5,625 nt of DNA from the NCBI GenBank assembly GCA_021818045.1, contig JAKAFF010000106.1:1-5625 (forward strand), in the 5' to 3' direction. Both the position numbers and the translations under genes were made by a program. The DNA comes from a bacterium. Lineage in GTDB: Bacteria; Chlamydiota; Chlamydiia; Chlamydiales; SM23-39. Numbering within the stretch: position 1 is the stretch's first letter; each line of letters starts with the position of its first letter. Positions 1 to 5,010 of this stretch are shown in pieces. The notes below the pieces were generated by a model, which was given only the letters and a program-made list of their open reading frames with translations, did no database searches and had not been told where the DNA came from.

Positions 1-20
1 GTTCTTGGCTTCTTCGTCAT
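1..20 (-). CDS. IS3-type transposase OrfA, first codons only (partial)
   Basis: Only six full codons are visible, reading MTKKPR from an ATG at 20-18. A GGAG Shine-Dalgarno (bases 28-31 on the + strand as CTCC) stands 7 bases upstream. IS3-family OrfA proteins often begin with a basic stretch such as MTKK(x)R before a helix-turn-helix, so the start fits, but six residues cannot prove it. The assignment leans on the terminal repeat just upstream. The remainder of the gene is off the left edge. Confidence 0.5.
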
Positions 21-72
21 TTTTTATCTCCATGCTCAACGGTTTAGGTAGCATGAAGCAAACTAATCAACC

Positions 73-97
73 TGTCCAGTTTTCGGGGTCCACTTCA
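73..97 (-). repeat. Terminal inverted repeat of the IS3-type element
   Basis: This 25-base stretch reads TGAAGTGGACCCC... on the - strand and closes with CTGGACA, a form common to many IS3-family ends. Its outer tip at base 97 marks the likely boundary with chromosomal DNA; the adjoining bases from 98 (GTT/GTTA) would be one copy of any 3-4 base target duplication. The partner repeat is outside the window, so the exact tip could shift by a base or two. Confidence 0.65.
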
Positions 98-119
98 GTT
101 AGCTGGCTTAAGAAAAATC

Positions 120-154
120 AACGATGGAAACGATGGAACGATATAACGATGGGA
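120..154 (+). repeat. Short approximate tandem repeat with CGAT core
   Basis: AACGATGGA occurs twice back to back (120-128 and 129-137), followed by a degenerate ACGATAT and then AACGATGGGA (145-154). The CGAT cores are spaced 9, 8 and 8 bases apart. It may be a small slippage-derived duplication or a multi-copy protein-binding site; nothing in the sequence decides between them. Confidence 0.55.
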
Positions 155-217
155 AAAAGCAAAGAACTACCCTATTCCGAATTGACCGGTACCATTCTGA
201 ACTGTTGTTTCAGTGAA

Positions 218-237
218 CCCAGGCCTTAAGGCCTGGG
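218..237. terminator. Perfect 20-base palindrome, possible terminator stem-loop
   Basis: CCCAGGCCTTAAGGCCTGGG is fully self-complementary and can fold as an 8-base-pair GC-rich stem with a TTAA loop. What follows on the + strand is ATTGTATTGGTT and, on the - strand, TTCACTGAAA, so neither side has a real T-run. That makes it a weak intrinsic terminator at best. It could end a transcript from an upstream gene now separated by the insertion sequence, or be a palindromic protein site. Confidence 0.4.
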
Positions 238-291
238 ATTGTATTGGTTAGGGAGGGGTGATGAGTCAGTACCGTTTTATACACAAATGAG

Positions 292-321
292 TTCAAAAGT
301 TGGTTTTGGCCAACTCTTGAA
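292..321 (+). promoter_or_regulatory. Imperfect hairpin in the ispH leader region
   Basis: TTCAA (292-296) and AGTTGG (298-303) pair with CCAACT (310-315) and TTGAA (317-321), leaving a single A/C mismatch (297 against 316) and a TTTTGG loop. The 11 paired bases plus one mismatch lie 62 bases before the ispH start. ATTT follows, too short a T-run to call a standard terminator. If the ispH transcript starts upstream, this would be a 5'-leader stem-loop. A role is inferred only from position. Confidence 0.35.
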
Positions 322-382
322 ATTTACTGGGTGTACCATTCTTCCTTGCCGGTTTTGGCTGGGCGCGCTATCATCTACTTCC

Positions 383-1309
383 GTGAAACTACTCCTATCG
401 CGCCCTCGGGGGTTTTGCGCCGGTGTTGAGCGGGCGATCGACACGGTCAAAAAGGCCTTGCAGCTGTGGGGGCCCCCCATATACGTCCGGCATGAGATTG
501 TCCATAACCGGCACGTTGTGGATGAGCTAAAGAATCTTGGCGCCATTTTCGTGGAAGATTTAGCCGACGTTCCCAAGGGGGCGCGCGTCATCTATTCGGC
601 ACATGGAGTCCCCCCTTCTGTAAGAAAGGAAGCAAGCCAACGGCATCTCATCGAAATCGATGCCACTTGCGGCCTTGTTACGAAAGTGCACTCAGCTGCC
701 AAGCGCTACGCAGAAAAAGGGTATCAAATCATCTTGATCGGCCATCGCAATCACGTGGAGACGATCGGGACTGCGGGAGAAGCGCCCGATGTGACAAGCG
801 TTGTAGAAAGCGTCGAAGAGATCGAAAGGCTTACATTCCCACCCGACATCAAAATTGCCTACTTGACGCAAACGACACTCAGTTTAAGCGATGTCCAAGA
901 GATGGCCGCCGCATTGCTGCGCAAATTCCCTAAGATAGAGACGCTTCCATCCTCATCGATCTGCTATGCTACGACAAATCGGCAAATGGCTTTGGGACAA
1001 ATTTCTATGCAAGCAGATCTTGTGCTCGTGGTTGGAGATCCCAAAAGTTCTAACTCCAATCGCCTTTGCGAAGGGGCCAAGCGTCAAGGCAAAAGAGCGT
1101 TTCTCATCAATACAGCCGAGCAAATCGAGCCTCAGTGGCTGCAAGGGGTCCTTGTCATTGCCATGACAGCTGGCGCCTCCACTCCTGAAGCGCAAGTCTC
1201 AGCATGTGTAGAAAGACTCAAATTGCTAGGAGTGGATGGTGTCGAAGAAGTTGTGTTTACAGAAGAGAGGATCTTTTTTCAATTGCCAAAACAGGTACTC
1301 GTCGAATAA
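383..1309 (+). CDS. ispH: 4-hydroxy-3-methylbut-2-enyl diphosphate reductase (IspH/LytB)
   Basis: IspH is the cytosolic [4Fe-4S] enzyme that makes the last step of the MEP pathway, reducing HMBPP to isopentenyl and dimethylallyl diphosphate. From the GTG at 383 the protein has 308 residues, about the family length. The three cluster cysteines are C12, C96 and C194. Substrate-site residues are present: H41, H74, H124, E126 (in HVE), the TQTTLS segment at 162-167, the SSNSN motif at 222-226 and S266. C12, H41, H74, C96, H124 and E126 fall on the same numbers as in the E. coli enzyme (from memory), which fixes the GTG start, although no Shine-Dalgarno precedes it. The open frame runs upstream to a TTG at 239, but that part has no family resemblance. 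TCGLVTK and LPSSSICYAT are chlamydial-style variants. The permease gene follows after 9 bases, suggesting co-transcription. Confidence 0.96.
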   Translation: MKLLLSRPRGFCAGVERAIDTVKKALQLWGPPIYVRHEIVHNRHVVDELKNLGAIFVEDLADVPKGARVIYSAHGVPPSVRKEASQRHLIEIDATCGLVTKVHSAAKRYAEKGYQIILIGHRNHVETIGTAGEAPDVTSVVESVEEIERLTFPPDIKIAYLTQTTLSLSDVQEMAAALLRKFPKIETLPSSSICYATTNRQMALGQISMQADLVLVVGDPKSSNSNRLCEGAKRQGKRAFLINTAEQIEPQWLQGVLVIAMTAGASTPEAQVSACVERLKLLGVDGVEEVVFTEERIFFQLPKQVLVE

Positions 1310-1318
1310 CGTGAGGTC

Positions 1319-3181
1319 ATGAGTGATCCCGTCGAAAAGGTCGTCCATCTCGAAAAACAGAGTCTAAAACGCGTTTTAACTGCGGCCGATCTCTTCTCTG
1401 TCGGCTATGGCGATGTGGGATCGTCTTTATATTACGCCTTAGGACTCACTGCACTCTATGCTCTAGGAGCGACCCCTTTAGCTCTTGCCATTGCTGGCTT
1501 TGTCTTCATGTGCACGACCTTTACTTATGCAGAAATGGCCACCACCTTTCCCGAATCGGGGGGATCTGCTACCTATGCACGCCATGCATTTAACGATTTT
1601 GTCTCATTTATCGCTGGCTGGGGGTTGTTATTGGACTACATCCTCACAGTTGCCATCTCAGCTTTTGCGATTCCACCCTATTTAAATCACGTCATACCTA
1701 TCAATAGCTCTACAACAGTGCATATCGTCAGCACTATTGTCATCATCGTCCTTCTCTTTTTAGTCAATGTCATTGGAGTCAAATATTCGGGAAGACTTAG
1801 TCTGATTTTAGCAGTTTTGACCATCCTCTCGCAGCTGTTTATCATTATTTTAGCCGCTCTTGTTGTCCTCAATCTCCCTTTTGTGATGAGCCATCTGCGC
1901 ATTAACGTCGCAGGGGCCGACTGGTCGCCCGATTGGTGGCAGTTTTTAAAGGGCACAACCATGGCGATGGTGGCCTATACGGGGATCGAATCGGTAGCGC
2001 AGCTTGCATCAGAGGCAAAAAAACCCTCTCTCACCATCCCTCGATCGATTCGGTGGACGATGATCACCCTCGTGGTCCTCTACTTTGGCATCTCAGTGAC
2101 AGGGCTATCTGTGATCTCTCCGCAAGAGCTTGGAACAAAATACATCGACGATCCCATTGCAGGCATCGTCGCGCAGCTTCCCTTTGGAGGAAAGTGGCTC
2201 GCTCCTTGGTTTGGCATTATTGCGGCATTGATTCTACTCATTGCGTCGAATGCGGGGCTCATTGGCTGTTCTAGAGTCACATTTGCGATGGGAGAGTATT
2301 ATCAAGTGCCCCACATTCTTTATAAAATGCATCGCAAGTTTAGGACCCCCTACGTGTCGCTTGCTGTCTTTACGATCCTACCCTCCATCGTCGTCTTGCT
2401 CAGTCGAGGCCAAATCCTTTTTTTGGCAGATCTGTACAATTTTGGCGCGCAGCTTGCCTTCTTTTTTGCGCACGTGTCGCTGCTAGTGCTTCGTTGGAAA
2501 AAACCCACATTGCAACGCCCCTACAAAGCGCCGCTCAACATCCCCCTTGGCAAAGAGCGCTCCTTTCCGCTCACGGCTCTCATTGGAGCGATGGCCACAT
2601 TTGGCGTCTGGTTAATGGTGGTGATTACCAAGCCAGAAGGCCGCAGTCTCGGTTTTCTTTGGCTCATTGTGGGAGCCGCGATGTATTTTTACTATCGCAA
2701 AAAAAAGGCGATTGCCCCATTTGGGAAGCTCTCGATTGAAAAAATCAAAATCCCCTCTTTTCACAAGATGCATGTCAAACACATCTTGGCGGCTGTCAGG
2801 TGGGAAGGGAATACCGATGCCTTTCAGATGGCCTGTCAGATGGCTCACAGTTTTCATGCAAAAATTACAGCAGTATATATCATTGAAATAGCGCCTGCCA
2901 TTCCGATTCAAGCGCACCTTGAAGATCGCGAAAGGATGGCAGAATCTGCGCTCAAAAGAGCTGAGGCGATTGCGAGAGAATACGCTTTGACCGCTGATCT
3001 CAAATTAGTGCGTGCGCGTTCGATTCGCGGCGCACTATTAGAACTTGCGATCCACTCGGATTGCGATCTTGTCATTCTTGGTACTCGTAAAGAAGAATTG
3101 CGAGAGCGTATGGTATTTGCAGCAGAAATGGAGCGCCTCTTAAAAGAGATCCCCTGCCGCGTTTTATTTTGCAAATCTTGA
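1319..3181 (+). CDS. APC-superfamily permease with C-terminal universal-stress-like domain (KimA-like?)
   Basis: This 620-residue inner-membrane protein has about 12 membrane segments between residues 24 and 459, then a soluble domain (about 485-620) resembling universal stress proteins. APC hallmarks include the broken first helix (GYGDVGSSLYYALG, 29-42), the PESGGSATYARHAF segment (78-91) and LLLDYILTVAIS (103-114). D32, Y39, D106, Y107, T110, S114, T221 and Y373 coincide with residues recalled as lining the potassium site of Bacillus subtilis KimA, which has the same permease-plus-soluble-domain build. Proton-coupled potassium uptake is therefore a real alternative to amino-acid transport; substrate is unproven. 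The stress-like domain keeps one glycine (ILGTRKEE, G588) but lacks the rest of the usual ATP motif G-x2-G-x9-G-S/T. The ATG at 1319 has a GAGG only 2 bases upstream, unusually close, but no other start fits the first helix. Likely co-transcribed with ispH. Confidence 0.9.
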   Translation: MSDPVEKVVHLEKQSLKRVLTAADLFSVGYGDVGSSLYYALGLTALYALGATPLALAIAGFVFMCTTFTYAEMATTFPESGGSATYARHAFNDFVSFIAGWGLLLDYILTVAISAFAIPPYLNHVIPINSSTTVHIVSTIVIIVLLFLVNVIGVKYSGRLSLILAVLTILSQLFIIILAALVVLNLPFVMSHLRINVAGADWSPDWWQFLKGTTMAMVAYTGIESVAQLASEAKKPSLTIPRSIRWTMITLVVLYFGISVTGLSVISPQELGTKYIDDPIAGIVAQLPFGGKWLAPWFGIIAALILLIASNAGLIGCSRVTFAMGEYYQVPHILYKMHRKFRTPYVSLAVFTILPSIVVLLSRGQILFLADLYNFGAQLAFFFAHVSLLVLRWKKPTLQRPYKAPLNIPLGKERSFPLTALIGAMATFGVWLMVVITKPEGRSLGFLWLIVGAAMYFYYRKKKAIAPFGKLSIEKIKIPSFHKMHVKHILAAVRWEGNTDAFQMACQMAHSFHAKITAVYIIEIAPAIPIQAHLEDRERMAESALKRAEAIAREYALTADLKLVRARSIRGALLELAIHSDCDLVILGTRKEELRERMVFAAEMERLLKEIPCRVLFCKS

Positions 3182-3231
3182 ACAAAATTCCCATCTGTAA
3201 TAACCTAGAGGCGCAATTTGTGCGAGAAATT

Positions 3232-3645
3232 ATGTCTTCTGAAGTTTCTGTAAAAAGAGTGCCTGTTCTACAAGTAGACGAGGAGTGGAATCGTGGAGTG
3301 TTTCCTCCGGTGCTACCATCTCCGCGCCCGGGTATTTTTTCTCCAGTGCCTACTAACGCGTGGCGGGCAACAGTGTTTGGTGCGTGCTGCAACACAGAGG
3401 GATTGCGTGTTTGGTTGTTATTAGCAGAGAAAGTGGGAAGCGTGATGTCGCAATATTTTAGTGGAATTGCGATTGCAACGAGATGCTCTCAGGGTCCCGC
3501 AACTTCAGCGGGAGAATGCTGTGTAGAGTTCTTGGTTTCGCCAAAGTCTCTAGCAAAATTTGCAGAGGTTTTGCGGACTCGTTTCCGCGATATGGAGTTG
3601 CAAGAAGCAATTTTGAAGTGCTTGCAAAGTCAGAAGAAAGGTTAA
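3232..3645 (+). CDS. Hypothetical protein, cysteine-containing, 137 residues
   Basis: I do not recognise this protein. From the ATG at 3232 it has 137 residues: a proline-rich N-terminal part (25-43, with PPVLPSPRP), a mixed central part with two CC pairs (C52-C53 and C96-C97) plus C85, and a charged, probably helical tail (about 104-137) carrying C130 and ending QSQKKG. There is no signal peptide or clear membrane segment. An earlier ATG at 3169 would overlap the permease gene by 13 bases and has no ribosome site; 3232 has a weak GAG 5 bases upstream and is preferred. The 50-base gap after the permease contains TGTAAT (3196-3201), a possible -10 box without a good -35. It could be an independent lineage-specific gene or the third gene of the ispH transcript. 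Confidence 0.6.
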   Translation: MSSEVSVKRVPVLQVDEEWNRGVFPPVLPSPRPGIFSPVPTNAWRATVFGACCNTEGLRVWLLLAEKVGSVMSQYFSGIAIATRCSQGPATSAGECCVEFLVSPKSLAKFAEVLRTRFRDMELQEAILKCLQSQKKG

Positions 3646-3675
3646 ATTATTTGCAGTTTTAATTTATTCAATTTT

Positions 3676-3679
3676 GGAG
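3676..3679 (+). promoter_or_regulatory. Ribosome binding site of the 196-residue hypothetical gene
   Basis: GGAG stands 7 bases before the ATG at 3687, inside an otherwise AT-rich 41-base gap. It is the best-formed ribosome site on the + strand of the window and supports both the start and the reality of a gene whose product is not recognised. Confidence 0.7.
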
Positions 3680-3686
3680 TGTTTAT

Positions 3687-4277
3687 ATGTCAACTGGATT
3701 GCGTCTTTGTAGTAGTGGTGATCCACTAGCAGGTTCTGCATATTGTGCTTCGACTCCCCCAGAGTGGTCGCCTGCCCAACCACCGTTTTCATCGACTTTG
3801 GGGGATGTGCCTCCCTTGAATTTAGGTAGATCGGCGACAAGTTGGCAGGTATCAGTAGACGCTAATGGTCATTCGTCGGAAGAGGGGCCTACTCATCTCG
3901 ATACGGCGTGGGCAGCTCGAGTGATGGGGTTTGCTGAAGAGAGCCCTGCTCATGAAGTAGCTGCTCGGGCAGCGGGAGCCGCCACAGCAGTTTTGCATTC
4001 ATCACTCAACGAAGATCGCCAGGCGGTGATAGACATGCTGCGGCGAGATGCCGCTTGCTTGAGTAATCGCATGTTGCAGCGAGGGAATCGAGAGTACCAA
4101 GAACGATTGAGCAAGATTGCGTCTCGGCTTGGGTATCAGGTGCTGGGTGATGGAACGTTTGCATTTAATCCAGCGGTTGCGGAGCGATTGACTCAGGAGC
4201 GAAATGTAGCCCGGATGCAAGCAGCACTTCATGATGGGACTCCAAAAGACATCATCAATGGGGGCGGCGTAGGGTAG
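3687..4277 (+). CDS. Hypothetical protein with disordered N-terminus, 196 residues
   Basis: I do not recognise this protein. Residues 1-67 are rich in Ser, Pro, Gly and Thr with few charges and look unstructured. From about 72 to 145 the sequence becomes alanine- and charge-rich and probably helical (ARVMGFAEES, VAARAAGAATAV, then DRQAVIDMLRRDA). A segment LSKIASRLGYQVLGDGTFAF (141-160) leads to a second likely helix (162-182) and a glycine tail. There is no membrane segment or classical signal peptide. A polar, flexible N-terminus is common in type III secreted chlamydial proteins, so a secreted role is possible, but this is inference from composition only. It starts 41 bases after the previous orphan gene and ends 19 bases from the converging oppF. 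Confidence 0.65.
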   Translation: MSTGLRLCSSGDPLAGSAYCASTPPEWSPAQPPFSSTLGDVPPLNLGRSATSWQVSVDANGHSSEEGPTHLDTAWAARVMGFAEESPAHEVAARAAGAATAVLHSSLNEDRQAVIDMLRRDAACLSNRMLQRGNREYQERLSKIASRLGYQVLGDGTFAFNPAVAERLTQERNVARMQAALHDGTPKDIINGGGVG

Positions 4278-4296
4278 TGGTTTTGGCCTGCTGATT

Positions 4297-5010
4297 TTAC
4301 GTAGCGGCGTTTAAGAGGAGCTGTGTGTAGGGATGCCGGGGGGTGGCGAAGAGCTCTTCGGTATGCCTGAGTTCCACGATCTGCCCTTGAAATAGCACAG
4401 CCACTCGTTCCGATAGGTGTCTTACCATTGCAAGATCATGCGCAATGAAAAGAATCGTCAGGTGCAATGTTTGTTGCAGTTCTTGTAACAGATTGACAAT
4501 TTGCGCTTGGATCGAAACGTCAAGCGCAGAGATGGGTTCATCGCAAATCAAGAATTTGGGATTGAGAGCCAAGGCTCTTGCAATGCCGATGCGCTGTCTT
4601 TGCCCTCCGCTAAATTCGTGAGGGTATCTCTTTTTGCAAGAAAGAGGCAGTTGTACGAGATCGAGAAGTTCATCGACGCGATTGGGAAGATTGTGGATGC
4701 GGGTAGGTTCTGCAAGAAGCGTTTCCACGTTCATGCGGGGATTGAGACTGGAATAGGGGTCTTGAAAGACCATCTGTGTGTGCCTTGGCCGTACCCCAGT
4801 TACAGGAACCCCATCGATCAAAATCTCCCCTGTAGTGGGCTCGAGGAGTCCTAAGAGAATGCGCGCAAGGGTTGACTTGCCAGAACCTGATTCTCCAACA
4901 AGCCCTAATATTTCTCCTTCATGAATTTGAAATGTGACGTTGCGTAAGGCAGCAAAGGAGCGCCCTTGCGAGAGCGGGTACACTTTGTCGATGTGGTGGA
5001 TTCGGATCAT
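4297..5010 (-). CDS. oppF: Oligopeptide/dipeptide ABC transporter ATP-binding protein OppF (short form)
   Basis: This is a nucleotide-binding subunit that, with OppD, powers peptide import through OppB/OppC-type channels from a peptide-binding protein. Of 237 residues, it shows Walker A GESGSGKS (39-46), a Q-loop at Q83 followed by the Opp-typical DPYSSLNPR, signature FSGGQRQR (133-140), Walker B LICDEP (154-159), D-loop SALD and switch H191 (FIAHD). DPYSSLNP with ISALDVSIQAQ identifies the OppF/DppF side of the pair. It ends right after HPYTQLLL, so the cysteine-containing C-terminal extension of typical OppF (about 320-330 residues in E. coli) is missing. The ATG at 5010 overlaps the oppD stop as ATGA and has a strong GGAGG 5 bases upstream; a TTG at 5025 is less likely because it would precede that site. 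Whether the substrate is peptides or cell-wall peptides is unknown. Confidence 0.9.
   Translation of the reverse strand: MIRIHHIDKVYPLSQGRSFAALRNVTFQIHEGEILGLVGESGSGKSTLARILLGLLEPTTGEILIDGVPVTGVRPRHTQMVFQDPYSSLNPRMNVETLLAEPTRIHNLPNRVDELLDLVQLPLSCKKRYPHEFSGGQRQRIGIARALALNPKFLICDEPISALDVSIQAQIVNLLQELQQTLHLTILFIAHDLAMVRHLSERVAVLFQGQIVELRHTEELFATPRHPYTQLLLNAAT

Larger units (their letters stand above)
1..97 (-). mobile_element. 5' end of an IS3-family insertion sequence (partial, cut by window edge)
   Basis: Read on the - strand, this stretch has the layout of the left end of an IS3-family element. It starts with a terminal repeat beginning TGAAGTGGACCCC and ending TGGACA (bases 97 to 73). A leader of about 50 bases follows, then a GGAG ribosome site (bases 28-31), a 7-base spacer and an ATG at 20-18. 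The 77 bases from tip to start codon and the TG-initial terminus with a ...TGGACA inner end fit this family. The rest of the element lies left of the window, so the subgroup, completeness and target duplication cannot be determined. The element is transcribed away from ispH. The call rests on the repeat style and the OrfA-like start, not on a transposase domain. Confidence 0.72.
98..382. other. Non-coding region between IS end and ispH
   Basis: These 285 bases lie between the insertion-sequence tip and the ispH start. Frames that stay open here (5-229, and the TTG-initiated upstream extension of ispH from 239) have no recognisable protein content; the first runs straight across the IS terminal repeat. 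The region contains an iterated CGAT motif, a perfect palindrome and an imperfect hairpin, listed separately. No convincing sigma-70-type promoter was found. A TTTATACA (276-283) could serve as a -10 box but lacks a matching -35, and a TTGACC at 182-187 has a poor partner. The ispH promoter is nevertheless expected here. Confidence 0.5.

Noticed and set aside
5..229. A 74-residue open frame on the + strand at the left edge
   Set aside because: It crosses the IS terminal repeat and the CGAT tandem and ends in the palindrome; the - strand reading as an IS end explains the first part better.
189..342. Ten-base direct repeat GTACCATTCT at 189-198 and 333-342
   Set aside because: Too short and isolated to be a mobile-element boundary or att site; no paired structure flanks it.
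302..359. GGTTTTGGC occurring at 302-310 and 351-359, and again at 4279-4287
   Set aside because: A 9-base word repeated three times with no shared context or spacing; probably chance, and the first copy is explained by the hairpin.
239..382. Upstream extension of ispH from a TTG codon
   Set aside because: The added residues have no family resemblance, contain the hairpin region, and would displace active-site numbering that fits the GTG at 383.
277..591. Open frame on the - strand across the ispH start
   Set aside because: Shadow of the IspH N-terminal coding region with no ribosome site or family features.
3169..3231. Earlier ATG for the 137-residue orphan gene, overlapping the permease end
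   Set aside because: No ribosome site precedes it and the 21 added residues look like translated spacer; the ATG at 3232 is better placed.
4501..4854. Open frame on the + strand opposite oppF
   Set aside because: It lies wholly antisense to the ATPase core motifs and has no recognisable protein content of its own.
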